The notes: generated from the sequence alone by a model not told the origin. DNA of 64,000 nt from Psychrobacter sp. JCM 18903 (GCF_000586475.1 NZ_BAWJ01000011.1:1-64000); one strand, 5' to 3'. Positions 1-9,592 are shown, counted from the first letter of the stretch. A program made the numbers and translations.

Positions 1-79
1 AGGCAGTGGTAACAACTTAACGAGCGTGAGCCGTTTTATCAAGTGGTGGCAAAATGAAGTGTATTGCATACGTCAGTAG
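1..79 (+). CDS. Possible 3' end of an upstream gene (partial)
   Basis: The only frame open from the window edge runs from base 2 to a TAG at 77-79 and would end in [12 protein letters not shown]. It overlaps the start of the BLUF gene by 26 bases, which would fit a tightly packed operon. With about 25 codons visible the product cannot be identified, and the open frame could be chance. Confidence 0.3.
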   Translation, partial: GSGNNLTSVSRFIKWWQNEVYCIRQ

Positions 80-782
80 AGTGCCTATCAGTGATCGCAC
101 TATTCGAATGCCTACTGGGTTATCAGACATCGTTAGCGTCTCTCGTAAGCACAATCCAAAATCGCAAATTACGGGTATCATCTCTTACCGTGAAGGTCAG
201 TATCTGCAAGTGCTAGAAGGCCCTTATCTGGAAGTAGACAAGTTAATGAGTAAGATAGCTTCTGATCCTAGACATGAAGATCTTTGGGTGTTTTTGGATG
301 TGCGCGTGATCAAACGCAGCTTTCATAATTGGGCTGTGAGCGTGTTTGATTTTGTGGATCAAGGCAACTTTTTTAATGCGTTCATTGAGAACAATAGCGC
401 TGTGTTAAACAGCTTTGATGAGTCTCAACAAAGACGTATTCAACCGTTTATTGATATAAAAAAATCTGATACGGTGCCTGAAAAGTATTATGAAGGTAAG
501 GATTTAAGATTGCTGGCATGGCCTGATCTCAACAATGAAAGCCAGCCGCAGATGATTATGAACCTGTGTATCAAATTGACTAAAAAGCCTTATTCGTTTA
601 ATGCACTAGCGGACAGTGGTGAGTTTGGCAGCCATCACCAAGTCACACAGATTATCAGAGAGTTTGATCGTTTAGGTTTATTGAGTGTCACAGAGCCAGC
701 ACCGATACATGAGCAAACCGTAAATGAGAAAAAACCTAATAAATTTTATGGTGCGATCAAAAAATTCTTAGGAATGAGGTAA
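54..782 (+). CDS. BLUF-domain blue-light photoreceptor with C-terminal extension
   Basis: Residues 1-100 form a BLUF (blue light using FAD) domain. The flavin-contacting residues are visible: Tyr6 in IAYVSR, Asn34 in HNPKSQITG, Gln52 in YLQVLEGP, and Trp93 in the late FHNWAV segment. Such domains bind FAD and rearrange hydrogen bonds around Tyr and Gln under blue light. Residues 100-242 hold no EAL, cyclase or other common output domain. About 150-215 looks like a small helical, winged-helix-like module ending in [11 protein letters not shown], and the tail is Lys-rich. The stop lies 4 bases before the GTPase start, so the gene is almost surely cotranscribed with the next two. BLUF identity is firm. 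The idea that the C-terminal part contacts the GTPase or Roadblock partner is inference. Confidence 0.85.
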   Translation: MKCIAYVSRVPISDRTIRMPTGLSDIVSVSRKHNPKSQITGIISYREGQYLQVLEGPYLEVDKLMSKIASDPRHEDLWVFLDVRVIKRSFHNWAVSVFDFVDQGNFFNAFIENNSAVLNSFDESQQRRIQPFIDIKKSDTVPEKYYEGKDLRLLAWPDLNNESQPQMIMNLCIKLTKKPYSFNALADSGEFGSHHQVTQIIREFDRLGLLSVTEPAPIHEQTVNEKKPNKFYGAIKKFLGMR

Positions 783-786
783 AAAA

Positions 787-1320
787 TTGAATTATCAGAA
801 GCTAGCAATCATTGGGGAAGTAGGTGCTGGAAAAACTCGGTTGGTCAAAACCCTAAGCGAGATAAGCCCCATCGAAACAGAAGCAAAATCTAGTATTGAT
901 ATCGGTAAAGAGTACACGACGGTCGGCATCGATTATGGGCGCATCACTCTGTCTGACGATATGGCGCTAGGTATTTACGGTGTGCCAGGTCAAGAGCGTT
1001 TTTCTTTTTTATGGGAATTCGTCAATCAGTCGCTATGGGGATTGCTCATTTTGATTAGATATGGCGAGACACCCGATTATGCCAATTTGGATAAGCTATT
1101 ACACTTTTTTGCACCAGAAAAAAATCAGACCACGTGTATCATTGGTATCACTCATTGCGAGGATGCTGACAAAGATAGTCTTTCAGCACTGGGACAAGAA
1201 ATAAGAGTGATGTTGATGCAGCATAATGTGGTGGCACCCGTGCTCCATACAGATCCTAGAAATAGAGAGTCCGCCGTGTCTCTGTTGTCATTATTTAATA
1301 CCCTTAATAATCAAGACTAA
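787..1320 (+). CDS. Small Ras-like GTPase, COG2229/CvnD-type
   Basis: A 177-residue single-domain GTPase. The P-loop GEVGAGKT is at residues 10-17. The G3 region is GVPGQERF, where most Ras/Arf proteins have DxxGQ, so the usual Asp is Gly. The G4-like motif is GITHCED in place of NKxD, as in bacterial GTPases that travel with Roadblock proteins. The start is TTG at 787, preceded by GAGG. The stop overlaps the next ATG in TAATG, a sign of translational coupling. By analogy with MglA/MglB and the Streptomyces conservons (CvnB Roadblock, CvnD GTPase) it is probably a nucleotide switch paired with the following gene. What it controls here is unknown. Confidence 0.8.
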   Translation: MNYQKLAIIGEVGAGKTRLVKTLSEISPIETEAKSSIDIGKEYTTVGIDYGRITLSDDMALGIYGVPGQERFSFLWEFVNQSLWGLLILIRYGETPDYANLDKLLHFFAPEKNQTTCIIGITHCEDADKDSLSALGQEIRVMLMQHNVVAPVLHTDPRNRESAVSLLSLFNTLNNQD

Positions 1321-1745
1321 TGCCAGATATGACTATGTTAAAAGAAAAATTAGACGAAAAATCACCAGCAAAAATAGCGTTATTAAGCCACATGAAAGCA
1401 TTGTGTGATGCCAATAGAGAAGTCATATTGGTTAGCTTATGCACCACAGATGGCTTTCCCATTAGTTGCTTTTCGATCAGTGAATTGAGCAATCAAACGG
1501 ACAAGTTTGCGGCGATGAGTAGCACGCTATCAGCGCTGAGCGATTCATCCGCGAGTCAAATGAAGCAGGGTAAGTGCGACATCACTATTGTTGAAGCCAC
1601 TGCTGGGAATATGCTATTTGTCAAAACTGACTATATCGGTAAGCCGTGTGTATTGACCGTGGTAGCGCAGAATAAGATGGCACTAGCAGAAGCAAGATAT
1701 AAGACCAAAAAATTGATTGGTGTCATTTCTGCTATCACTGAGTAA
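1320..1745 (+). CDS. Roadblock/LC7 domain protein (MglB/CvnB-like)
   Basis: A 141-residue protein with the Roadblock/LC7 pattern: an N-terminal helix, a strand ending in SLCTTDGFPISCF, a long helix with the Ala/Ser-rich run AMSSTLSALSDSS, paired strands (ITIVEATAGNMLFVKT) and a final helix (ALAEARYKTKKLIGVI). Family members dimerise and act as GAPs or scaffolds for small GTPases such as MglA. ATG 1320 overlaps the GTPase stop; ATG 1329 is an alternative start. Pairing with the GTPase is strongly suggested by the overlap. Regulation by the BLUF protein is inferred from operon structure only. Confidence 0.8.
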   Translation: MPDMTMLKEKLDEKSPAKIALLSHMKALCDANREVILVSLCTTDGFPISCFSISELSNQTDKFAAMSSTLSALSDSSASQMKQGKCDITIVEATAGNMLFVKTDYIGKPCVLTVVAQNKMALAEARYKTKKLIGVISAITE

Positions 1746-1825
1746 GGCGCATAAGTAACTAAGATTGCTGGATTCGGTAGGCTATAAGCGATAATTCAAC
1801 TGTGATAGACATGTGATATTATTTG

Positions 1826-2310
1826 CGTGATCAAATATCGACACTGTATTCAGATATCGACCTTGTATAAAGGTAATGCATTGACCTTTGACGGCCATAT
1901 CTACCAAAAACGCACCATTAGCGGCATTAATTTTGCCATGAATCGTGTGATTGTGCCTTCTTCGTCAGTCAGCTCTAGGTTGCTTCTTTTGCCAAGACCA
2001 TATTGTAAAAATTCATGATTCTCCAAATCTGCTAGCGTCTCAAGTAATCCCATCCTGCTCAGATAATCGGGACTGGCACAGAGCGAATAACGAGTCAGCG
2101 CCAGCCGTTTTGCTTGGTCGCTGGAATCTTGCAGCTCTTAATGCGAACGGCGAGCTCATATCCTTCTTCGATTAAGTCAATGTGTCGATCAGAAAAATCC
2201 AACTCAACGTTTAGGACGGGACAGCCAGTGCTGTATCTATCGGTGATGGCGCGTAATGAAGAATTTCTATAATACATTGCGTAGAGGCTAGAGGCTTGTC
2301 GCGTATTAAC
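1826..2310 (-). pseudogene. Decayed LysR-type regulator, effector-binding half only
   Basis: Read on the minus strand, the frames join into the C-terminal domain of a LysR-type regulator: LDFSDRHIDLIEEGYELAVR (near 2190), then after a frame change LALTRYSLCASPDYLSRMG (near 2090), then after another change AANGAFLVDMAVKG (near 1900). These are the usual order and spacing of LTTR landmarks. At least two indels break the frame, near 2140 and at the A run near 1930. No winged helix-turn-helix is encoded upstream, where sequence turns AT-rich. The missing N-terminal half marks this as a true remnant, unlike the split housekeeping genes elsewhere. Confidence 0.7.
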
Positions 2311-2338
2311 TATCGGGCGAATAGATTGAATTTATGCT

Positions 2339-2395
2339 GTTGGCTCTATTCTAAAATGAATGGTTCTATTCTGAAGTAAACGGTTCTGCTGTGGC
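2339..2395. repeat. Imperfect 20-21 bp tandem repeat
   Basis: Two adjacent units built on TTGGCTCTATTCTAAAATGA and TGGTTCTATTCTGAAGTAAA are followed by a partial third (CGGTTCTGCTG). They lie between the LysR remnant and the Mpo1-like gene. No gene is credible in 2311-2634. Confidence 0.5.
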
Positions 2396-2510
2396 TATTT
2401 GACGCTATATTTACAGTGTTATTGTTCTGAAAGTTAGAGTAATTAATTACAGTCAATAATTTTTTTGATAGCTTATTTTTCATAATTTGTTCTTTGATAG
2501 CGTAATATAC

Positions 2511-2547
2511 AAAGCACCACTTAACGGATTGTTGAGCGGTGCTTTTT
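2511..2547 (+). terminator. Hairpin with T tract
   Basis: AAAGCACC pairs with GGTGCTTT across a 20-base loop, and six T follow on the plus strand. It lies downstream of the minus-strand gene at 2635-3087 and may work in both directions, though the T run favours plus-strand transcripts. Confidence 0.55.
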
Positions 2548-2634
2548 TGAGTCAAAATATCAGTTTTAGATAGTGGTTTTTTAGGTACTAATTCTAACGG
2601 TACTGAGCTTAAAGATACTATCAAGGATAAATAG

Positions 2635-3087
2635 TTAGGCTTGGCTTTTTTTACGACCCATCAAGCTATTAGCTACCCATGCTGGACCAATTAATAAAAA
2701 TTGTAAGTCTTCAAAAAATGAGGGTTTTTTGCCTTCAATTTTATGACCAATGAACTGTCCAATCCAAGCAACCACAAAAACAGCTGCCCAAACCTTAAAG
2801 CCCCATGGTAATAATGCCATTACTGACAAACAAATAAGAATAAACATTCCCATCGCCAAGAATAACGGCGTGGATAGACGCATATAAAATAACAATACCA
2901 ACGCGCTAAGTACCAAGGTAAACCAGACTGATAGCGACATGCCCATGCCTAACAGGCTGACAAATATCGTGGGAACGCATAGCCAATGGATCTTCTTATT
3001 GACTAGGTTTTGATGACTGACAGAATATTCACTAAGCCATTGCTCAAGTGTGAGTTTAGACAGGCGTTTTTGCTGAGTACGAGACAT
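2635..3087 (-). CDS. Mpo1-like (DUF962) membrane protein
   Basis: A 150-residue integral membrane protein of the Mpo1/DUF962 family. Visible landmarks are YSVSHQNLVNKKIHWLCVP near the N-terminus and IGHKIEGKKPSFFEDLQFLL near the C-terminus, whose His residues are the conserved, probably metal-binding ones. About four hydrophobic segments lie between them. Yeast Mpo1 is an Fe-dependent dioxygenase of 2-hydroxy fatty acids; bacterial members are mostly uncharacterised. I chose the ATG at 3087 because a GGAGG lies just upstream; an ATG at 3099 is in frame. It is a single gene, separated from pnuC by about 200 bases. Confidence 0.8.
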   Translation of the reverse strand: MSRTQQKRLSKLTLEQWLSEYSVSHQNLVNKKIHWLCVPTIFVSLLGMGMSLSVWFTLVLSALVLLFYMRLSTPLFLAMGMFILICLSVMALLPWGFKVWAAVFVVAWIGQFIGHKIEGKKPSFFEDLQFLLIGPAWVANSLMGRKKSQA

Positions 3088-3283
3088 ACTAACCTCCATG
3101 TTAGTAGATAAATTGAAAAATCTCTCCTATCAGTTGTAGCACTAATTGAGCCAGTCCACCACATTATCTGATAGACGGCACAGTCAAAACCTATAGCGCT
3201 ATCAACATATTTACCAATATCTGCGAGCTCTTTGGTTTTATTCTTTTAAGATATCAGCGCTTATGTGTCATACAAGATAACCG

Positions 3284-4015
3284 TTAACCTTGTTCACTGC
3301 GCTGCCATTCATACAAACCAATAAAGGCGTTTATTTGATATATCATGGTTTGAATGGCAAAAATGTAATTGCCTGACATTAGATTGACGATGAGCCAGAC
3401 AAAGTTAACGATAATCCATAACCACCAGTTAAATGAATAGCGCAAAATCATCGCGGCTTGTGCAGTAATGGAGAGGACAAAAGCAATGACGTTGATCCAA
3501 AAGAAGGAGATAAATCCTAGGAATTTACTATTATCATCTTCAACCACTGCATAGCCATAGCTGGCGAGTAAATTATTTACCGTGGGGAAAAGTGCGAGAC
3601 CAATAATAATAAAGGCGGCGGTAATCAACCAAACCGCTTTGCTCGCCGCCTTTGGTATCATGTCGCCATCAGGATCGGTATGTTTTGACCAATAAAAAAT
3701 ACCGTAGACATGGGTGAAAAAGTTGAAAAGTGGCGCGAGCATCAAACCGACTGCACCAGACGTCGCCTGCACGACGACTTCTCCCGCAGTCGCTGCCATT
3801 CCCAGCCCGTTGCCCATAACGTTTTTGCGAAATGATAGCGAAACCACACAGACCAAACCAACGAAAGACACGCCCAAATAAAACATATCAAGTGTGGTGT
3901 GTTCTGTCGTGAGCCAAAAACCTGTGGATAATGCTATTACCCCGCAAATGAACCAAGTGACAATCCATTGCATCGCCCACTTTCCAGTAATATTATCTAA
4001 TAGCTGAATACGCAT
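3284..4015 (-). CDS. pnuC: Nicotinamide riboside transporter PnuC
   Basis: A 243-residue membrane protein with about seven hydrophobic helices. The PnuC signature is the aromatic WWLWIIVNFVWLIVNL with its Trp/Asn residues, followed by AIQTMIYQINAFIGLYEW. PnuC takes up nicotinamide riboside by facilitated diffusion, and phosphorylation by NadR traps the substrate. The gene lies directly downstream of nadR on the same strand, which supports this reading. AAGGAAAAAGG precedes the ATG. The frame is intact and the length is typical. Confidence 0.88.
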   Translation of the reverse strand: MRIQLLDNITGKWAMQWIVTWFICGVIALSTGFWLTTEHTTLDMFYLGVSFVGLVCVVSLSFRKNVMGNGLGMAATAGEVVVQATSGAVGLMLAPLFNFFTHVYGIFYWSKHTDPDGDMIPKAASKAVWLITAAFIIIGLALFPTVNNLLASYGYAVVEDDNSKFLGFISFFWINVIAFVLSITAQAAMILRYSFNWWLWIIVNFVWLIVNLMSGNYIFAIQTMIYQINAFIGLYEWQRSEQG

Positions 4016-4128
4016 AAAGCCTTTTTCCTTAAAGTATTAAAACTACAATGAGTTCTTATTTTATTTTTTAGTATCATATTATTTTTGTATTATCGCTATT
4101 CTTGCCATCGCTATTTTTACCCTGTCGT

Positions 4129-5168
4129 CTATCTACCATAAACATACTGATCGATAAGCAGCAGCGCTTGCTGATAACGCGCATCGTAATCTGGCTGATC
4201 AACATGTGTGGTTTGATATCATGACGAGCAAAAATATCGACAAGACGTCGCTCAAAGCGTCCACGCGCCTCAGGCGTGCCCAATGAGCGCATGCCATCAT
4301 CAATCCATGGCGTATTGTTATCTAGCATAATGGTATGATCCAAGCGAAACTCATCGATACAAGCCGCCACAAAAGGATGGCTGCGACCTTCATATTCTTC
4401 ACAAAATGCTTGAGTGGTCACAAAATCGGTATCAACGATGGTGACAGGAGCGGTCGCATTAGCCGCCGCATCTCTTATAGCTTGAGCATGCTGAAGGGCA
4501 ATCGGACCATAGTCATTGTATTGTAGACCGACTTCACTACCGCCCAAATCTGTACCGACATATAAGCGTCCCATCTCTAAAGCAAAGCTGGCGCCATAAT
4601 AATTGGCCAGTTTATGCACCAATGTGGTCTTGCCTGAGCTTTCACCGCCGACAATTGCCACCGTTTTGGTATAGTCGCCGCGCGCTTGGGGATGAATAGC
4701 TGACCAATGCGCGACTGGATTACGAGCGATGGCATAAGAATCAAACTCAGGCTGTAACGGGGTCGTGACGACTGGTATCGATAATCGCTCATAGACATCA
4801 CTCTGCGCCAATGGGTGGTTTTCTGCGACAAACAAGACTGTATCTGCTGGTAAGTCGAGCGCTGTCGCTAAACGTTGTAGTTTGGCATTGCTGGCTGGAA
4901 TGTTGATTGTCACATCAACGAAGCTATCATGTAGCGGCAGCTCAATCTCATGAGTGGTATGAATCTGGATAAATGGCAAATCAGCACACGCCATCTGTAG
5001 CCAACGTGCTTTGTCTTGCAAAGTAATGTCAAAGTCTAGATGCGGTGCTGGATGCGCCATAATGATAATATGCAAGGTTTTCGCTTGTCCTGCTGCAGCC
5101 AATATACTGCGCATTTGACCTAAATGTAGTGGCTCAAAATGTCCAATCATCAATCCTGACTCGTACAT
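4129..5168 (-). CDS. nadR: Bifunctional NMN adenylyltransferase / NR kinase (NadR-type), frame broken near 3' end
   Basis: An N-terminal nucleotidyltransferase domain (residues 1-160, GHFEPLHLGQ at 9-18) is followed by a kinase domain with P-loop GGESSGKTT at 174-182. Together they convert nicotinamide riboside to NMN and NAD. In most relatives the adenylyltransferase motif ends HxGH; here it reads HLGQ. One C seems lost from a CCC run (GG at 4193-4194 on the plus strand). Restoring it replaces a non-homologous tail with PDYDARYQQALLLIDQYVYG and a stop at 4129, giving 346 codons. AAGGA precedes the ATG. There is no DNA-binding domain, so the repressor role of enteric NadR is not expected. Confidence 0.85.
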
Positions 5169-5715
5169 AGCTTTCCTTAATTTTTAGTCATGCTTCATCG
5201 CACTAATTTTATCGATAGACTTCTAGGATATCTGCTATTTACCAGCATGTTATAAAGGTTTAAGGCGATTTACAGGTAGGTTATTGTAAAGGGGTGTTTT
5301 TTTATACGACTTTTTTCTGATAAAAATATGACCAAGTTATTAATTTAACTGTGATTGTTTGAGTATCTCACCATTTCTGAGATTCCATTTACACAATATC
5401 TATGTGCTGAAAATGGCTAAGTATTGAATTTGTAACAAGATGTGTAATATGGCAGCAACAAAGCTAATTGTGAAACATTTTGAAATAACTATTTAAAATC
5501 AGCAGTTTATGAGGTTTTATGACAGATTAGGGCAAGCTTGGTTAGCATAAACTCACAAAGTACGTCTATACGTTCAACAGATAAATATTAAATAGTTGCT
5601 ATACTTATTCATAAGTTAAGAAGGCTAAGCAGCTTCCTGACTACAATCGGAATAAAAACAGAAGAAAAAAAGCAGAATTTCAAATAACAATAGAAATGAT
5701 AGAGAGGTATTTGAT
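5169..5715. other. Non-coding gap
   Basis: 547 AT-rich bases between the divergent nadR and PspC-domain genes. I see no gene, RNA or clear repeat. It must hold both promoters, but none stands out enough to call. Confidence 0.5.
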
Positions 5716-5928
5716 TTGGCTAAACTAGCAAAACTACATCGCTCACAGAACAATCGCATGATAGCAGGTGTGATGGGCGGCATTGCCGAATACGTTGGCT
5801 GGTCACCGACTTGGGTGAGAGTATTATTCGTGATTATCTCATCCTTGAGTGCAGCAGTACCTGGCATCTTAATTTATATAATTTTATGGATAATCATGCC
5901 AAAAGCGACTAGTGCGTCTTACCAATAA
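5716..5928 (+). CDS. Small PspC-domain membrane protein
   Basis: A 70-residue protein that is nearly all PspC domain: LHRSQNNRMIAGVMGGIAEY, then VRVLFVIISSLS and a hydrophobic helix ILIYIILWIIMP. The classical PspC family includes the phage-shock membrane sensor, but stand-alone small versions occur widely without a psp operon, as here. The start is TTG at 5716 with GAGAGG about 10 bases upstream; an upstream in-frame start is possible. No pspA or pspB is nearby. Confidence 0.75.
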   Translation: MAKLAKLHRSQNNRMIAGVMGGIAEYVGWSPTWVRVLFVIISSLSAAVPGILIYIILWIIMPKATSASYQ

Positions 5929-6114
5929 GATTTTTTTATATTTGCTCGTATCTTTTTAATAGCTTAGTAGCAGTACCATTTTAATATTATCATTTTGATA
6001 GCATCACTATCGAGATTAGCTCAGATAGATTTTTAGCAAAAAAAAGAATAGCAGTTCGACTAAAAAACAAAAAGCCTGACTTATCAGGATACCAAAGACA
6101 TACTTTTCCTCCTG

Positions 6115-6145
6115 CCCAGATGCTCGCGCATTTGGGTATTTTTTT
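6115..6145 (+). terminator. Rho-independent terminator
   Basis: CCCAGATG pairs with CATTTGGG (one G-T pair) around CTCGCG, and a T run follows. It lies downstream of the PspC-domain gene and upstream of glyQ. A second small hairpin (CCTGA/TCAGG) is at 6074-6087. The rest of 5929-6363 shows no gene. Confidence 0.65.
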
Positions 6146-6363
6146 ATCTGCTACTTTTGTGCCTCCTATATTGCAGCAGTTTGATTATAAATGAGCCTTA
6201 TAACGACTCGTTTAGGTCTGCAGCATAAATTTAATTGATGTAAATATAGATAAAATAGTCAATTTTTAGTAAGGTGAGCAGGCAAATAGAGTCGTTGCCG
6301 AATAGGCTATACGAGTGCTATCAAAACTTTATTTATAAATATCCATTCCACAGTGGCTTTACT

Positions 6364-7418
6364 ATGAAAACCCAAACTATGACATCCCAAGCGACAACTC
6401 CGATGATAGAAAATACAGACCCTCAACCGATGACGTTTCAGGATTTAATTCTAACCCTACAGAATTATTGGGCAGATAAGGGCTGTGTTATCTTGCAGCC
6501 TTATGATATGGAAGTCGGCGCGGGTACTTTTCACACCGCGACATTTTTACGCTCGTTAGGTCCTGAGCGTTGGAATGCTGCCTATGTGCAGCCATCGCGT
6601 CGTCCAACCGATGGTCGCTACGGTGATAACCCAAACCGTTTGCAACATTATTATCAATTCCAAGTGGTACTTAAGCCAAATCCACCCAATATCCAAGAGT
6701 TGTATTTGGACTCGCTAAGAGCCATTGGTATCGATCCACTGGTGCACGATGTGCGTTTTGTTGAAGACAACTGGGAGTCGCCAACGCTGGGTGCGTGGGG
6801 ACTAGGCTGGGAGATTTGGCTCAACGGTATGGAAGTGACGCAGTTACGTACTTCCAGCAAGTAGGCGGCCTTGAGTGTTTTCCAGTGACCGGCGAGATTA
6901 CCTACGGTCTTGAGCGCTTGGCAATGTACGTGCAGGGTGTTGACAGCGTTTACGATTTGGTCTGGGCAGATGGTGAGTTTGGTCGCGTCACTTATGGCGA
7001 TGTTTTCCATCAAAACGAAGTTGAGCAGTCGACTTATAACTTTGAGCACGCCGATGTGCCAATGATGGGTCAGATGTTTGATTTTTATGAGCAGCAAGCA
7101 GATAAATTGGTTGCCGAAGGTTTGCCATTACCTGCTTATGAGATGGTACTAAAAGCTTCGCATGCCTTTAACTTGCTCGATGCGCGCGGTGCGATTTCAG
7201 TGACCGAACGTCAGCGTTTTATCCTACGTGTGCGTACGCTTGCCCGTAAGGTTGCCATTGGTTACGTTGAAGCACGCGCAAAATTGGGTTTTCCATTGGC
7301 AGACGAAGCACATCGTCAGGCGGCGCTTGATAAGTATTTGCCAAAAGAACAAGCCGCTGAGAATACAGAAAGCAATCAAGCTATTGATAACAACCAATCT
7401 ACTAATAACAATAAATAG
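6364..7418 (+). CDS. glyQ: Glycyl-tRNA synthetase alpha subunit (one-base frame break)
   Basis: The catalytic alpha subunit of the alpha2beta2 class IIc glycyl-tRNA synthetase, which charges tRNA-Gly. The sequence follows the family throughout ([58 protein letters not shown]). At 6843-6844 a T is missing from TTT: the frame should read [15 protein letters not shown], and the downstream part then runs to 7418. The corrected length is 351 codons, longer than E. coli (303) because of an N-terminal leader and an Asn-rich tail. ATG 6364 is preferred; ATG 6403 and 6433 are possible. glyS follows after 9 bases. Confidence 0.92.
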
Positions 7419-7427
7419 GAGCATCCC

Positions 7428-9521
7428 ATGAGTACTATTCTATTTGAACTGGGGTGTGAAGAGCTACCTCCAAAAAGCCTAAAGCCACTACGTGATGCGC
7501 TACAAGCGAGTGTCACCGAACAATTAAATGAAGCAGAAATCAGCTTCGATAGTATCAAAGCCTTTTCTGCACCGCGTCGTTTGGCGCTTCAAATTCAAGG
7601 TATTAGCGACAAGCAACCTGATCGTAGCGAGCAAAAAACGCGGCCCTGCGATTAAAGCTGCCTTTGATGCGGAAGGTAATCCAACACGTGCAGCGATGGG
7701 TTTTGCAAAAGGCTTAGGTATTGAAGCCAGCGAGTTGATAACGATTAACACCGACAAAGGTGATTATGTCGGTTATGAGCAAGTCATTCATGGTCAAGCA
7801 ACTACTGAACTGTTAGCTGCCATTTTCCAGACAGCACTAGACAATTTACCGATTGCTAAGCGTATGCGTTCAGGTGCCAGCCGCAATGAATTTGTGCGTC
7901 CAGTCCAGTGGGCAGTGCTGATGCAAGATAGTACTGTCATTGATGCGACTATCCAAGGCCATCAGACAGGCACGCAAACTCGTGGCCACCGCTTCCATAG
8001 TCCTAACTATCATGAGATTGCGCACGCCAATGACTACGAAGAATTACTAGGCAGTTTAAAAGTCGTGGCTGATTTTGATAAGCGTCAAATGCTGATCAAA
8101 AACCAAGTCAAAGCGCTAGCAGATGAAGTCAATGCTGATGCTATTGTGCCGCAAGATTTGTTGGATGAAGTCACCGCATTGGTTGATTTCCCGATTGCGC
8201 TACGAGCAAGCTTTGAGCCGCGTTTTTTACAAGTGCCGCAAGAAGCGCTTATCTCGACCATGCAAGCGGATCAAAAGTATTTTTGCTTAACTGATAAAGC
8301 AGGCAAGTTGCAGCCTTACTTTATTTTTATTACCAACATTGAGTCAAAAGATCCTAACCAGATTATCGAAGGTAATGAGAAAGTCGTGCGTCCGCGTTTG
8401 GCCGATGCCGAGTTTTTCTTCTTACAAGACCAGAAGCAGCCATTATTTGCGTTGACAGAAAGCCTCAAAACTCGTGTCTTCCAAGACAAGCTGGGTACGA
8501 TTTGGGAAAAATCTGAGCGTATTGCCAAGCTTGCCGCCTTTATTGCCGCCTTGATGCAACAGCAAGGTCAGCAGATTGATATCGATGAAACGGTGCGTGC
8601 GGGTATTTTGTCAAAAGCCGATTTGGCAAGCTCGTTGGTCGGTGAATATCCTGAATTACAAGGTATTGCAGGCACTTATTATGCACGTTTGAATAATGAG
8701 CCTGAAGCAGTGGCTGCCAGTTTAGAAGAGCAGTATTTGCCAAAGTTCAGCGGTGATGTACTACCACAGACGCCAATTGGCATTTGCTTAGCATTAGCAG
8801 ATCGCTTAGATACGCTAGTGGGTATTTTTGCCATTGGTCAAGCGCCGACTGGCTCAAAAGATCCGTTTAGCTTACGTCGTTCAGCAATCGGTATCTTGCG
8901 TATTTTGATTGAAAAGCAGTTGCCCATTAATCTAGTAGCGTTGGTCGAGCAAGCGATTAAAGGCTATAGCTCTGGCGATGGTAGTAAAATTGCAAGATGG
9001 GTGATACCTTTACTCAAGTCATGGCGTTCTTAAACTCGCGCTATCGGGCGATGTATACTGAGCAAGGCGTTAGCGTCGACACCATTCAGGCAGTACAGGC
9101 GATTAATCCGCATATGCCGCTTGATTTTGATCAGCGTATTCGCGCCGTTCAAACGTTTAGCGAATTACCACAAGCCTCGATGTTGGCTGATTCAAACAAG
9201 CGTGTTGCCAATATATTAGCCAAGTCAGAAGTGAGTGTCGCTGATAATGTCGATGAAGCGCTATTGTCTGAATCTGCCGAGCAAAGTTTATACGGCAGCG
9301 TACGTCAAGCACAGACAGCGGTGCAACCATTGCTTGAGCAGGCTGACTATACACAAGTATTGCAAACGCTGGCCAGCTTAGATGAGCCGTTGACCCAGTT
9401 CTTTGATAATGTGATGGTCAATAGTGAAGACGCTGCCCTGAAAAACAACCGCTTAGCGCTGCTTAAGCAAGTACGCGCATTGTTTTTAACCGTCGCTGAT
9501 ATCAGTGAGCTGCAGCTATAG
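7428..9521 (+). CDS. glyS: Glycyl-tRNA synthetase beta subunit (two frame breaks)
   Basis: The beta subunit, needed for tRNA binding and editing-like functions of the heterotetramer. Homology is continuous from [20 protein letters not shown] through [17 protein letters not shown] and [17 protein letters not shown] to the C-terminal anticodon-binding region. Two opposite indels split the frame: an extra A in the A6 run at 7633-7638, and a missing base (A) near 8994-8995 ahead of [15 protein letters not shown]. Correcting both gives 697 codons, close to the usual 690. GGAG precedes the ATG. Both subunits being broken in an organism with no other glycyl-tRNA synthetase in view argues for sequence error. 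Confidence 0.92.
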
Positions 9522-9563
9522 TTTCACTAATATAAATCGCTCACTTTATTTTCTGTTTAATAT

Positions 9564-9592
9564 AAAAACTGGCCCGCTATGGCCAGTTTTTT
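9564..9592 (+). terminator. Rho-independent terminator of glyQS
   Basis: AAAACTGGCC pairs with GGCCAGTTTT around CGCTAT and continues into a T run. It lies 43 bases after the glyS stop. Confidence 0.85.

Noticed and set aside
2346..2624. 92-codon minus-strand frame
   Set aside because: Low-complexity residue mix, runs through a terminator hairpin and repeats, no family resemblance.
5625..5867. 80-codon minus-strand frame
   Set aside because: Antisense to the PspC-domain gene, whose family match is clear.
6274..6363. N-terminal 30 residues ahead of glyQ
   Set aside because: Not like any GlyQ; ATG 6364 or later is the likely start.
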